The notes under the pieces are model-generated. The model had not been told where the DNA came from. It saw only the letters and a program-made list of their open reading frames with translations, and searched no databases. Source: JAQBVV01 sp965249205 (GTDB lineage: Bacteria; Acidobacteriota; Vicinamibacteria; Vicinamibacterales; UBA2999). From it: a stretch of DNA of 64,000 bases. The first letter of the stretch is position 1. Every line of letters begins with the position of its first letter. This document shows positions 1 to 8,322 of the stretch, piece by piece. The DNA lies in assembly GCA_965249205.1 (NCBI GenBank), contig CBDFLL010000004.1:682001-746000 (forward strand), in the 5' to 3' direction. The position numbers and the translations under genes were made by a program.

Positions 1-746
1 CCAGCCTGAAGAGCTTTCGGTGCCGGGACGCGGCGGAGAGCGACCCGCCCGATGACCCCGGGAATCCCACGGTCAACTTCCACGGGGAGCGGCGGCGCAA
101 CGACACGCACCAGTCGACGACCGATCCGGAGGCGATGCTGCCTCGGAAGGGCCAGGGGAAGGAAGCCAAGCTGGCGTATCTGGGCCACGTGCTGCTGGAC
201 AATCGACAGGGACTTGTCGCCAACGTCTGCGCGACTCACGCGACGGGGACCGCCGAACGCGAGGCAGCGGCGCTGTTGCTGGAGGCCAGCGCGCCGCCGG
301 GCAGCACGGTCGGGGCGGACAAGGGCTACGATGTGGCAAGCTTTGTGGCCGCTGTCCGTATCCGGGCCGTCACGCCCCACGTTGCTCAGAAGGTCCGCTG
401 GAGTGCGATCGATGGCCGGACCACGCGGCATGCGGGCTATCACGTCAGTCAGCGGAAACGGAAACTCGTAGAACAGGTCTTTGGCTGGATGAAGACCGTC
501 GGCGGCTTGCGCAAACTCCGGCATCGCGGTGTCGCCCTCGTGGATTGGCAGCTTACCTTCGCCGCCACGGTCTATAACTTGGTCCGGCTGCGGAATCTGG
601 AGGCGAGGTGTCCCTGATCACCGGCCGCGCGTGTCGCCGGCCCCTTGATCGGGGCCAGCGCACAGCCGTGCGCACCGTTGTCGGTCGGTGGTGACTCGCA
701 TGATCCTTAGAAAACGGCCCGATCACCCGGGTTCTTCAGCAGCCTG
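1..746 (+). mobile_element. IS5-like element, copy A (left part outside window)
   Basis: The first 746 bases match the right 746 bases of the intact copy at 48648-49942. The right end is the terminal repeat TTCAGCAGCCTG followed by CTAG, the target duplication seen on both sides of the intact copy. The CTAG (747-750) is itself split by the IS630 element that follows. The left end lies before base 1. Confidence 0.9.
3..617 (+). CDS. IS5-like transposase, C-terminal part
   Basis: This is the last 204 codons of the 358-residue DDE transposase seen complete at 9425-10501 and 48737-49813; the reading frame enters from before the window. It holds the middle and C-terminal catalytic part, including GADKGYD (second Asp) and the KRKLVEQVFGWMKT segment that carries the catalytic Glu, as usual in IS5/IS1182-type transposases. 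In the part present I see no frameshift, so the gene may be intact if its 5' end exists outside the window. Confidence 0.9.
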   Translation, partial: SLKSFRCRDAAESDPPDDPGNPTVNFHGERRRNDTHQSTTDPEAMLPRKGQGKEAKLAYLGHVLLDNRQGLVANVCATHATGTAEREAAALLLEASAPPGSTVGADKGYDVASFVAAVRIRAVTPHVAQKVRWSAIDGRTTRHAGYHVSQRKRKLVEQVFGWMKTVGGLRKLRHRGVALVDWQLTFAATVYNLVRLRNLEARCP

Positions 747-747
747 C

Positions 748-2217
748 TAGTACCTCGTCGCAGTGGTTCTGACCGGTTCACGCGGCGGCCTTCGCGCGCC
801 TGGCGGGCTGCGGATACACGCGGCCCATCTTCGTGCGGGCCCGGTCGACGGTGAACAACCAGTTGATGCCCGCCTGCTCGGCATTGCGCCGCTGCTCCCA
901 GGCAGCGACCTCGGTGACAAGCGTGGCCTTGTCCGGGATACGCCGATCGAGGCATTGCTGGACCATCACCCCGATCTCGATCTCGACCATGTTGAGCCAG
1001 CTGGCGTGTTTCGGCGTGTAGTGGAAGTCGAGCCGCGTAAGGATCCGTCGGGCCTCAGCGGGTGCGAAGGTCTGATAAAGCGCGGCCGCGGAATGGGTCG
1101 ACAAGTTGTCCAGCACCACCTGGATTCGCTCGGCCTCCGGGTAATGCTCGTCCACGAGATCGCGCATGCACTCGGCAAAGTCGACGCACGTCCGGTGGTC
1201 AGTGACCTTGGCGTGGCGCCAGGGGCGGTGCACGTCCACAAACAGGAACACGTTCGCGGTGCCGTTGCGCACGTACTCATAGTCGACCCGTCTGGGCTTC
1301 CCCGGCTCGGCCCGGATGGGGACACGCGCGTCCCCGATTAGTTGTCGGGGCGTTTCATCGAAGCAGACCACCGGTCGCCGGGGGGTCGGCGCCTCGGCGT
1401 AGAGTGCGAGGACGTCTTCCATGCGCGCCACGTACTCGGCGTTGACCGTCGGAATGCACCACCTCTTCTCCCGCCACGGCTTCAGTTTCATGTCGGCCAG
1501 CCGGCGTCCCACCGTGGCGCTCGACAGGGTCTCGTGCGTGGTGAGGCGGACCAATGCGCCGGCCAGCAACTCCAGCGTCCAGTGCGCCCGGCCGGCCGGG
1601 GGCGCGGAGCAGGCCACCGCGACCAGGCGGGCTTCATCGCCGGCGCTGAGCTTCCGCGGTGCACCGGGCCGGGCCGTTTCGATGAGCGCGCGCGTCAAGC
1701 CGTCTTCGACGAAATGCTGCTTGGTCCGATACACCGTCGAGGTGCCGACCCCGATGTCTGCCGCAATCCGTTCGTCGGGGACCTGGGCGTCGGCGGCGAG
1801 GAGAATCTGTGCCCGTTTGATCTGGCGCGCGGCCCGGGTGCCGCCGCGGGTCAGCGCCTGCAGGTGGTGCCGTTCTTCGAGCGTCAGCGTCACGCGATAG
1901 CGTATGTTCATGGATATCTTGGATCACACTGCCGATCCCGTGTCCAGTCGTCCGGCCCCACACTTCACGGCGAAGCAAGGCCAGTATCTGGCCTTCATCC
2001 ACACCTACGCGTTACTCCACCGGGAGCCGCCGGCCGAAGTCGACTTCCAACGGTTCTTTCAGGTCACTCCCCCCACGGTCCACGGCATGATCGTCGCGCT
2101 GGAGCGGCGCGGGCTTATCAGCCGCGTCCCACGGCAGCCCCGGACGATCAGGCTGTTACTGGCGGCAGATGAGCTACCCCCCCTCCAACCGATCAAAATC
2201 ACTGAGACGGGGTACTA
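748..2217. mobile_element. IS630-family element
   Basis: The ends are near-matching inverted repeats: TAGTACCTCGTCGCAGTGG on the left pairs with CACTGAGACGGGGTACTA on the right. The flanking TA dinucleotides (748-749 and 2216-2217) fit the TA target duplication of the IS630/Tc1 group. Removing the element restores CTAG, the duplicated target of IS5-like copy A, so it inserted exactly at that junction. It carries a transposase and a divergent HTH gene. Confidence 0.85.
778..1911 (-). CDS. IS630-family transposase
   Basis: A 377-residue DDE transposase. An N-terminal helix-turn-helix region (about residues 15-70, with DERIAADIGVGTSTVYR) precedes the RNase H-like catalytic part. The acidic triad can be read as CFDE (first Asp), VVLDNLSTH (second Asp) and HASWLNMVEIE (Glu), all typical of IS630. 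The start ATG overlaps the start region of the divergent HTH gene. Full length and no internal stop, so it is probably active. Confidence 0.93.
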   Translation of the reverse strand: MNIRYRVTLTLEERHHLQALTRGGTRAARQIKRAQILLAADAQVPDERIAADIGVGTSTVYRTKQHFVEDGLTRALIETARPGAPRKLSAGDEARLVAVACSAPPAGRAHWTLELLAGALVRLTTHETLSSATVGRRLADMKLKPWREKRWCIPTVNAEYVARMEDVLALYAEAPTPRRPVVCFDETPRQLIGDARVPIRAEPGKPRRVDYEYVRNGTANVFLFVDVHRPWRHAKVTDHRTCVDFAECMRDLVDEHYPEAERIQVVLDNLSTHSAAALYQTFAPAEARRILTRLDFHYTPKHASWLNMVEIEIGVMVQQCLDRRIPDKATLVTEVAAWEQRRNAEQAGINWLFTVDRARTKMGRVYPQPARRAKAAA

Positions 2218-2218
2218 G
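1904..2218 (+). CDS. small LexA-type winged-HTH protein carried in IS630 element
   Basis: A 104-residue protein with a LexA-like DNA-binding fold: FTAKQGQYLAFIHTYALL, then TPPTVHGMIVALERRGLI (recognition helix) and RQPRTIRLLL. It is divergent to and overlaps the 5' end of the transposase gene, and its TAG stop lies inside the right inverted repeat, so it belongs to the element. Similar small HTH genes beside IS630 transposases are known. A role in controlling transposase expression is inference. ATG 1910 is an alternative start. Confidence 0.75.
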   Translation: MFMDILDHTADPVSSRPAPHFTAKQGQYLAFIHTYALLHREPPAEVDFQRFFQVTPPTVHGMIVALERRGLISRVPRQPRTIRLLLAADELPPLQPIKITETGY

Positions 2219-2223
2219 GCGTC

Positions 2224-3269
2224 TCGTGCTTATCCGGTTGTTTCAGCTAACCCCTATATCTTGCGATCAGCCTGGGGGGCGCACGTCCTGCGCGCCGCGA
2301 ATCCGTCGGGCGGGCGTGGGCGTCCGTCCGGTCCCCAGGCCCAGCAGGGTCTGAAAGGCGGCCATCGGGTGCCGCCGCCGATTGTGCCGAAACACGAACT
2401 CATCGAGGTAGACTTGTAGTTGCGCCTTGCTGACGCCGTGGTGCGTGCCAATCAACCACTGTTGGCAATTGCCGATGACGCGGTCGGCCAAAGGCACGAC
2501 GGAGGGCACCCCCCTGTGCAGGGCGCTCCGGATCGGTTGCGGGCGGGCGACGTGTCTCACGTCAGCGGCCTGGAGCCCATCGAAACTTTTCAGCCCGTCG
2601 GTGTAGACCGTCGCCCCCGGCGCAATGTGGTGAGTGACGAACGCGAGCATCGTCGATTGTTTGAAGTTCGGGATCACGGACATGCGGACCCGACCCGACC
2701 GATCCCCGCGTCGTTCCACCGCCACCAGCACCAGCGCGGCTTTCCGCCCCTTGAGTTGGCGACTGCCGCGCAGGCCGGCCTGGGGCGCGCCCACCCAGGT
2801 GTCATCGATCTCCACGTCGCCGTACAAGGGCTCCCGCCCCGCGTTCACCATCGCGCGCCGCAGCTTGTGCAACAGCAGCCACGCCGTTTCGTACCGCCGC
2901 AGGCCCAACTGCCGCTGCAGCAGGAGCGCCGAGAGGCCCCGCTTGTCGGTAACCGTCAAATAGGCCGCCCAGAACCACACCAGGAGCGGCGTCTTCGTGT
3001 TGTGGAGAATCGTCCCGGCGGTCAGCGACACCTGATACCGGCACGCCGCACATTGCCAGCGCCGGTGTGTGGTCAGGCGATAGCCGCGCGCGTGCCGGCA
3101 CCGGGGACACACAAAGCCGTCCGGCCAGCGGCACGCCGCCAAGTAGTCCTGACAGGCCTCGGCGGTCGCAAATTGCCGCTGAAACTCCCGGAGATTCTTC
3201 GGAAACGACGGGCGCGCCACGCCGATACACTACCGGTGGTGGCTTGCTGAAACAACCGGATAAGCACGG
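2224..3269 (-). mobile_element. IS1595-family element, copy A
   Basis: A 1046-bp element of the same length as copies B and C. The terminal inverted repeats read TCGTGCTTATCCGG and CCGGATAAGCACG(A). In this copy the outermost base at the right end is changed (G for A). The flanks (GTC on the left, GGC on the right) do not form the 3-bp duplication seen at the other two copies. This suggests that one flank was exchanged or deleted after insertion. Confidence 0.9.
2267..3220 (-). CDS. IS1595-family transposase (ISXO2-like)
   Basis: A 317-residue transposase with GTG start. It has an N-terminal zinc ribbon (CPRC near residue 38 and CAAC near residue 57) and an ISXO2-type DDE domain beginning VEIDDTWVG, with YTDGLKSF supplying the second Asp. 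It differs from copies B and C by Arg for His in GYRLTTH. It is complete and likely functional. Confidence 0.93.
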   Translation of the reverse strand: MARPSFPKNLREFQRQFATAEACQDYLAACRWPDGFVCPRCRHARGYRLTTHRRWQCAACRYQVSLTAGTILHNTKTPLLVWFWAAYLTVTDKRGLSALLLQRQLGLRRYETAWLLLHKLRRAMVNAGREPLYGDVEIDDTWVGAPQAGLRGSRQLKGRKAALVLVAVERRGDRSGRVRMSVIPNFKQSTMLAFVTHHIAPGATVYTDGLKSFDGLQAADVRHVARPQPIRSALHRGVPSVVPLADRVIGNCQQWLIGTHHGVSKAQLQVYLDEFVFRHNRRRHPMAAFQTLLGLGTGRTPTPARRIRGAQDVRPPG

Positions 3270-3280
3270 GGCGACTAGCT

Positions 3281-3670
3281 GTGCTGGCTTTGATGATTCC
3301 GATACTCACGATCGTGATGGCACTGGGTATTGGCTATTGGTATCTCTATTGGGAGCACCGGACGACACAGCTCCAGTATGAGGAGAGACGATTGATGATC
3401 GAGAAGGGCATGGAACCACCGCCAGTGCTTCTCAAGAAAAAGAAGGACACCCCTGAGGACTGCCTCCGCCGAGGAGTCATTATGGTCTTTCTCGGGATCG
3501 GCCTTGTGATCGCCACTGCGGTGCTCCGCGCGTCCGCGGGGGACGGCCCGCCAGAGTGGGTGGCTGGCGGGGCGGCTGCGATCGTTGGCCTGCTCGGCAT
3601 TGGCCACCTGACGTACTACTTTCTCAGACGCACACCGGACACGGTTGTTGGAGGGCGGGATGAGTCGTGA
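3281..3670 (+). CDS. DUF6249-type small membrane protein
   Basis: A 129-residue predicted inner-membrane protein. It has an N-terminal hydrophobic segment (about residues 3-22), then EHR...MIEKGMEPP, a Lys-rich stretch, a second hydrophobic segment after CLRRGVIMVFLGIGL and a third near residue 95-115. This order matches the DUF6249 family (from memory), whose function is unknown. The GTG start lies 12 bases after the IS1595 end, with ATG 3293 as alternative. The true N-terminus and promoter may have been removed by the insertion. It lies between IS1595 and IS3, so its native neighbours are gone. Confidence 0.6.
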   Translation: MLALMIPILTIVMALGIGYWYLYWEHRTTQLQYEERRLMIEKGMEPPPVLLKKKKDTPEDCLRRGVIMVFLGIGLVIATAVLRASAGDGPPEWVAGGAAAIVGLLGIGHLTYYFLRRTPDTVVGGRDES

Positions 3671-3738
3671 GAGAGGTGGACCCCGAAATTCGGACAGCTT
3701 GCTAAGGTGGGATCCAGACCCAGGAGAAGGAGTCTGGC

Positions 3739-4050
3739 ATGCCACGGAAGAGACGGAGTTATCCTGCCGAACTGAAGGCGAGAGTCGCGTTGGAGGCACT
3801 GCGCGAGGAAGCACCGATGGCGGAGCTGGCGGCCCGCTACGGTGTCCATCCAAACCTGATTACCAACTGGAAGACGAAGGCGCGGCAGCAGGTGCTGGCC
3901 GGCTTATCGGGGAGTCACGAGCGGCGAGCGGCCTCTCGGGAGGCCGAAATCCAGCAACTGCGGGCGAAGATTGGCGAGCTCGTCATTGAGCGGGATTTTT
4001 ATCCAAGGCCTTCGGTCGTTGAGCCACGGCCGAAGAGTCGGGATGGTTGA
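3739..4050 (+). CDS. IS3-family OrfA
   Basis: A 103-residue OrfA with an N-terminal HTH (YPAELKARVALEAL, then MAELAARYGVHPNLITNWK) and a leucine-zipper-like C-terminal half (REAEIQQLRAKIGELVIERDF). After ERDF the frame reads a poor tail to the stop at 4048. The T-run at 3996-4000 has five Ts. With six, the frame would read RDFLSKAFGR and stop, which is the usual OrfA ending, and orfB would sit in the -1 frame as in other IS3 elements. A one-base loss is therefore likely. Confidence 0.8.
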   Translation: MPRKRRSYPAELKARVALEALREEAPMAELAARYGVHPNLITNWKTKARQQVLAGLSGSHERRAASREAEIQQLRAKIGELVIERDFYPRPSVVEPRPKSRDG

Positions 4051-4903
4051 TCCCGCCCACAGACGGCTCAGTCTTGTGCGGCAGTGTCGCTTAGTGTCCA
4101 TTGCCCGCTCGTCGTTCTACTACGCGGGCCCGGGCGAGAGTCCGTTGAATCTGCGCCTGATGCGGTCGATTGACGCGCAGTTTTTGGAGACGCCGTTCTA
4201 CGGCTCGCAGATGCAACGCTGGCTCCGCCGGCAGGGCGACACGGTCTCTCGGAAACGGGTGCGCCGCCTGCTACGGGTGCTGGGGTTGCACGCGGTCTTC
4301 CAGCGCCCCCGGACGTCTCAGCCGCACCCGGGACACAGGATCTATCCCTACCTGCTGCGCGACCTGCCGATCACGCGGCCGAACCACGTGTGGTGCACGG
4401 ATGTCACCTACATCCCACTACAGCGGGGCTTTCTGTACCTGGTCGCGGTGATGGACTGGGCGAGCCGCACGGTGCTGGCCTGGCGCTTGTCCAACACGCT
4501 CGAGGCGAGCTTCTGCGTCGCGGCCTTGCGAGAGGCGCTCGAGGGCTATGGTCCTCCCGAGATCTTCAATAGCGACCAGGGGAGTCAATTCACCAGCGTC
4601 GACTTCACCGACGTGCTCAAGGAGGCTGGCGTTCGCATCTCGATGGCCGGCAAGGGCCGCTGGATGGACAACGTGTTTATCGAGCGCCTGTGGCGATCGC
4701 TCAAGTACGAGTGCGTTTACCTGTCCGAGTTCACCACTGGCTCTGAGGCCCGGACTGGCATCGGCGGGTGGATGGACTTCTACAACCGCCGCCGGCCCCA
4801 CTCGTCTTTCAACGGTCGGACGCCCGAAGAGGCGTACACTCGCGCCGAAGCTGAGCGGAGCCTGGGGCTCCGCCCCACCTCCGGCCAGCCAAACGCAGCT
4901 TGA
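4043..4903 (+). CDS. IS3-family OrfB transposase (integrase core)
   Basis: A transposase with rve core: a HTH_21-like region near residues 45-85, then WCTDVTYI (first catalytic Asp), NSDQGSQFTS (second Asp) and the third acidic region IERLWRSLKYECVY, then FYNRRRPHSSFNGRTPEEAY, all IS3-type. ATG 4043 gives a self-standing product starting MVDPAHRRLSLVRQC. The frame is open upstream to 3971, as expected for a product normally made by frameshifting from orfA. Relative to orfA the frame is +1, not the usual -1 (see orfA). Confidence 0.85.
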   Translation: MVDPAHRRLSLVRQCRLVSIARSSFYYAGPGESPLNLRLMRSIDAQFLETPFYGSQMQRWLRRQGDTVSRKRVRRLLRVLGLHAVFQRPRTSQPHPGHRIYPYLLRDLPITRPNHVWCTDVTYIPLQRGFLYLVAVMDWASRTVLAWRLSNTLEASFCVAALREALEGYGPPEIFNSDQGSQFTSVDFTDVLKEAGVRISMAGKGRWMDNVFIERLWRSLKYECVYLSEFTTGSEARTGIGGWMDFYNRRRPHSSFNGRTPEEAYTRAEAERSLGLRPTSGQPNAA

Positions 4904-4969
4904 ATCATGAACCCGGATTCCACCTTAGCTGTGACGAATACCTGTCCGAAGGATGGGGTCCACCTCTCT

Positions 4970-5095
4970 CCCCCTTCGGTCGTCGCGCAGCACCGCACGC
5001 ACATGGACACGAACGCCCTGGCCCTCCCGAACCAGCGGTCGCCGCAACCACCATCCGACCGTGAAGCCCGTGGCGCTCATGCGCTGGCTTGAGCG
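4970..5095 (+). pseudogene. remnant of phage-type DNA methylase
   Basis: Two short blocks match the methylase at 59158-60321. The first encodes PSVVAQHRTHMDTNAL (4973-5030 region), the second RRNHHPTVKPVALMRWL in another frame (5040-5090). The roughly 650 bases that separate these blocks in the full gene are missing here. The upstream side is cut by the IS3 right end. This is a doubly truncated relic. Confidence 0.75.
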
Positions 5096-5161
5096 CCGGA
5101 GGACCCAAGAGGTAGACTAGCTAGCACAACTGCATACGTGTTCGCGCCGGCCGAAGTGGAG

Positions 5162-5204
5162 AAGCCCGGCATCCTGCCTGACCGCAGGGTGCGGGGCTTT
5201 TGTG
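5162..5204 (+). terminator. rho-independent terminator-like hairpin
   Basis: AAGCCCGGCATCCTGC (5162-5177) pairs with GCAGGGTGCGGGGCTT (5184-5199) with two mismatches, followed by TTTTGTG. It lies between the methylase relic and the ATPase fragment, consistent with an old phage transcription-unit boundary. Confidence 0.6.
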
Positions 5205-5229
5205 TTGTACGGCGCGACAGAGGAGGCAC

Positions 5230-5511
5230 ATGCGAACACCACGAGTGGTCCCGGACGCGCGGAAGCAGTTCGTGACGCACTTCCTGTCCGCCGTGGTGAA
5301 CGCCCCCTTGGCACCCTGGCATCCGGCCTTCATCGTGCTGGACGAGGCGTACGTCTACGCGCCAGAGGGGAAGGACGAGGCCGGGAGCGGCGGGGCGGTG
5401 AAGGCACTGGCGTCACGTGGCCGGAAGCGTGGGTTCTGTCTCATTCCGCCCACGCAGCGCCTGGCGAAACTCTCGAAGGACGTCGCGGCCCGGCTTCTCG
5501 ATGACCTTACG
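5230..5511 (+). pseudogene. fragment of DUF87/HerA-like phage ATPase
   Basis: About 90 codons recognisable as the Walker B part of a helicase-like ATPase: FIVLDEAYVYAPEGKDEAGSG (trimmed) followed by VKALASRGRKRGFCL and TQRLAKLSKDVA. The Walker A region that should precede it is absent, and after VAARLLD the sequence stops resembling the family. It is therefore an internal fragment of a phage or plasmid gene. It has an ATG (5230) after a GAGGAGG-like site, but a functional product is unlikely. Confidence 0.6.
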
Positions 5512-6017
5512 GCGGTACCGGCGCCGGCGTCGGGGGCTGGGCCCGCTGCGCCTGCGTCAGTGGGCTCGAGCGCGCGGAGCAGCCGGACGGCGTCCTTCTG
5601 CGCCAATCCTGGGGCAACCCGCATGACGCCCGTTCCTGTTGATCCTCCCGATCCGATCCTCTACGGGACGCCGGCGACCCGCACGTGTCCGGACTCCTGG
5701 GGGACACAGGCGCCGCGTGAGGTTCACCGAAGAAGCGCAGAAACGATCGATCGAGATGAGCGCGAAGTATCGGGGGCCGGCACGGGAGCGGCGGTTCACG
5801 CCGTGAGGGGCGCACGTGGATGGGTGAGATTGCACGGCGGAGACCAGGGACATTTCTCACGCGGGTCTCTCTGGACGTCGAGCATGAGCGTGTGGGGGTG
5901 GACCTCACGGATCACGGAAGACATGCACGCGGCCCTCCGCGCAGCTGGAATCGACGATACGGAATACAAGGCCTGCGCAGCGCGTCTTCGGGGGCGTGCG
6001 CCGGCAGCGGTAGGCCG
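5512..6017 (+). other. degraded phage-like stretch
   Basis: No convincing intact gene. The frame around 5623-5720 contains ILYGTPATRTCPDSW, which resembles LLYGTPVTPPASTESW in the small prophage protein at 58946-59167. This supports a shared phage origin. A short frame from GTG 5716 (VRFTEEAQKRSIEMS, 29 codons) and one from ATG 5884 (MSVWGWTSRITEDM, 49 codons, overlapping the HNH gene start) may be small phage genes, but I cannot confirm either. Confidence 0.35.
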
Positions 6018-6575
6018 ATGCTCCCGCTTCTGACGGCAGGGCTCGTTGCGTTGCTGCTCCAGGTCGACGATGTACCTGAGTATCGCCGTGCGGACTGGCC
6101 CCATTGGTCAGATGCTGATCGGGACTGCCAGGACACACGCCAGGAGGCGTTGATCGCCGAGTCGGAGGGCGCACCAGTGCTGCAGGCCGGCGGCTGCCGC
6201 GTGGCGCGTGGCGTCTGGACGGACCCATACACGGGCGCCACGTTCACCAACCCGAGACGGCTCGACGTCGATCACATGGTCCCACTGGGCTGGGCCCAGG
6301 CGCATGGTGGGGCCACCTGGACCCGGGAGCGACGCGAACGATTCGCCAACAGCCTCGAGGATTCCGATCACCTGGTTAGTGTCAGCGCGCGCGCCAATCG
6401 ACAGAAGGGCGCACGGGGCCCGGACGAGTGGGTGCCGTCGCATCAGGCGTCCTGGTGCTGGTACGGACTCGCGTGGTCGCGGATCGTGACTGCGTGGGAG
6501 TTCACGCTGTCGGCCGAAGAGGCGATCGCGATCGTGCGGCTGACGGCGACCTGCAGCGCGGCAGAGGTGAATTGA
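6018..6575 (+). CDS. secreted HNH endonuclease (GmrSD C-terminal-like)
   Basis: A 185-residue protein. A hydrophobic N-terminus (PLLTAGLVALLLQV) looks like a signal peptide. The rest matches the HNH/DUF1524-like nuclease type: YRRADWPHW, DADRDCQDTRQEALI, WTDPYTGATFTNP, then the active-site block LDVDHMVPLGWA and the later NSLEDSDHLVSVSARANRQKG. ATG 6018 was chosen because it puts the signal peptide at the start. The frame is open further upstream but without family similarity. Phage origin is inferred from the neighbours. Confidence 0.8.
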   Translation: MLPLLTAGLVALLLQVDDVPEYRRADWPHWSDADRDCQDTRQEALIAESEGAPVLQAGGCRVARGVWTDPYTGATFTNPRRLDVDHMVPLGWAQAHGGATWTRERRERFANSLEDSDHLVSVSARANRQKGARGPDEWVPSHQASWCWYGLAWSRIVTAWEFTLSAEEAIAIVRLTATCSAAEVN

Positions 6576-6704
6576 GAAGCGGACCCCGGACGCGGTTGGT
6601 CCCCGCGCCCGAGGCCCTGAGTGACAGGTACTCGCTGTCGACGCAGCGTGTTCCATCACCTGGCGAGATCTATCGGTTCGCCAGGGGAGAGGTCCTGCCT
6701 GCGG

Positions 6705-8009
6705 ATGCCCAAGAAATCGACCACGCGTGCAAATCGAGCGACGACACGTGCAGAACCACGAACCATTCAGCAACTGGTGGCCAACCCGCAGAACGCGCGT
6801 CGGCATCCGGAGCGGAACCTCGAGATGATCGAAACGTCCCTCCGTGACGTCGGCGCCGCGCGGAGCATCGTCATCGACGACGCCAACGGCATCCTCGCCG
6901 GCGACGGGGTCACGCGTGCCGCCGCGGCCGCCGGTCTCACCAGGCTCCGGGTGATCGACGTCGACGGCGACGAGCTCGTGGCGGTCCGCCGGCGTGGGCT
7001 GACGCCGGACCAGAAGACCCGGCTCGCGCTCTACGACAACCGCACGGGTGAGCTGGCCGAGTGGGACGCGGAGATCCTGGACCGCCTGGTCGCGGCCGGG
7101 ACCGACCTGTCGGCGTTCTGGTCGAAGGACGAGCTCGACCAGCTGCTCGAGGCGGTCCACCGCACGACCGGGCTGATGGACCCGGATGCGGTACCGGAAG
7201 AGCGACCCACGGACATCGTGGAGGGCGACCTGTTCGAACTCGGCCGGCATCGCCTGCTGTGTGGCGACAGCACCAGGGCGGCCGACATCGAGCGCCTACT
7301 CGGCGGCGCGGTGCCGCCCTTGATGGTCACCGACCCGCCCTACGGTGTGGACTACGACCCTGCCTGGCGGCTCAAGGCGGGCGTGTCACAAGGCCAGGGC
7401 AAGCTCGGCAAGGTCCTCAACGACGACCAAGCCGATTGGACCGAGGCCTGGCGGCTGTTCCCAGGGTCGGCTGCCTACGTGTGGCATGCCGGACTGAAGT
7501 CCTCGATCGTCCAGTCCTCGCTCGAGCGGGCCCAGTTCACACTCCGGGCGCAGATCATCTGGGCGAAGGATCGGCTGGCGCTCTCACGCGGCGACTACCA
7601 CTGGCAGCATGAGCCCTGCTGGTACGGCGTGCGCGACGGGCAGCCGGGGCGGCGCACCGCGGACCGCTCACAGTCCACGCTCTGGCGCATCGAGACGCCA
7701 TCGGCGCTCGAGCACCCGCCGGAAGCGGCGACCACCGTCTGGGAGATCCCCACGCGTGAGGATGGCGGCCACGGACACGGCACGCAGAAGCCCGTCGAGT
7801 GCATGGCGCGGCCGATGCGCAACCACCACGCGCCGGAGATCTTCGAGCCGTTCTGCGGCAGCGGATCGTCCATCATCGCCGCCGAGACGCTGGGGCGGCG
7901 CTGCTACGCCAACGAGCTCAATCCGACGTATGTCCAGCTCGACATCGACCGCTGGGAGGCGTTCACGGGGAAGACGGCCGTCAAGGTCGGCGAGGCGACC
8001 CGTGCCTGA
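6705..8009 (+). CDS. ParB-like nuclease domain / DNA adenine methylase fusion
   Basis: A 434-residue phage-type modification methylase. Residues about 15-120 form a ParB/sulfiredoxin-like domain (NPQNARRHPERN; GILAGDGVTRAAAAAG). The methylase part has DPPYGVDY (catalytic motif IV) before HGTQKPVECM and FEPFCGSGSSIIAAE (SAM-binding motif I), the beta-class order. It presumably methylates an adenine or N4-cytosine; the target is unknown. ATG 6705 was preferred to earlier starts because similarity begins there. The stop overlaps the GTG of the next gene, typical of phage operons. Confidence 0.85.
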   Translation: MPKKSTTRANRATTRAEPRTIQQLVANPQNARRHPERNLEMIETSLRDVGAARSIVIDDANGILAGDGVTRAAAAAGLTRLRVIDVDGDELVAVRRRGLTPDQKTRLALYDNRTGELAEWDAEILDRLVAAGTDLSAFWSKDELDQLLEAVHRTTGLMDPDAVPEERPTDIVEGDLFELGRHRLLCGDSTRAADIERLLGGAVPPLMVTDPPYGVDYDPAWRLKAGVSQGQGKLGKVLNDDQADWTEAWRLFPGSAAYVWHAGLKSSIVQSSLERAQFTLRAQIIWAKDRLALSRGDYHWQHEPCWYGVRDGQPGRRTADRSQSTLWRIETPSALEHPPEAATTVWEIPTREDGGHGHGTQKPVECMARPMRNHHAPEIFEPFCGSGSSIIAAETLGRRCYANELNPTYVQLDIDRWEAFTGKTAVKVGEATRA

Positions 8010-8322
8010 GGCTCGAGCCCTGGACCCGGTGGCGTTGATCTTCCTGGCCGACGATCGGGACGCGCAGCGCCTGGCGGTGGCCTGGCCGACGCTCGGGGCG
8101 CGACCCCGGCCACGCAAGACCGACCAGGTGATGTTCAGTAAGTGGGCCGCGATCTCCGGCGTGCACATCTACGAGGTGCGCCGGCTCGGGCCGGTCCTGT
8201 TCGAGCACGGCATCTGTAGCCGCGCCGGCACGACCGATCCGTTGGCCATGCGCTACATCAGAGGCATCCTGGCGAAGAGTATCGCGCGGGGGAGCAAGGC
8301 CAAGGAGCGAACCGGCGGATGA
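8002..8322 (+). CDS. phage hypothetical protein
   Basis: A 106-residue protein of no recognised family. The GTG start overlaps the methylase stop by eight bases, and its stop overlaps the next ATG (ATGA), so it is part of the same transcription unit. The sequence is soluble-looking: LIFLADDRDAQRLAVAWPTLG, then KWAAISGVHIYEVRRLG and a basic C-terminus. The overlap structure, not homology, is the main support. Confidence 0.55.
   Translation: MPEARALDPVALIFLADDRDAQRLAVAWPTLGARPRPRKTDQVMFSKWAAISGVHIYEVRRLGPVLFEHGICSRAGTTDPLAMRYIRGILAKSIARGSKAKERTGG

Larger units (their letters stand above)
3671..4968 (+). mobile_element. IS3-family element
   Basis: The ends are inverted repeats GAGAGGTGGACCCC on the left and GGGGTCCACCTCTC on the right. 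The adjacent stretches (TTCGGACAG / CTGTCCGAA) also pair. The outer six bases could be flank rather than element, in which case the element is 3677-4962. It carries overlapping orfA and orfB. The right end is fused to decayed phage methylase sequence. Confidence 0.85.

Noticed and set aside
6108..7250. Open frame on the minus strand across the HNH and methylase genes
   Set aside because: It spans the boundary of two well-supported plus-strand genes and has no recognisable domain.
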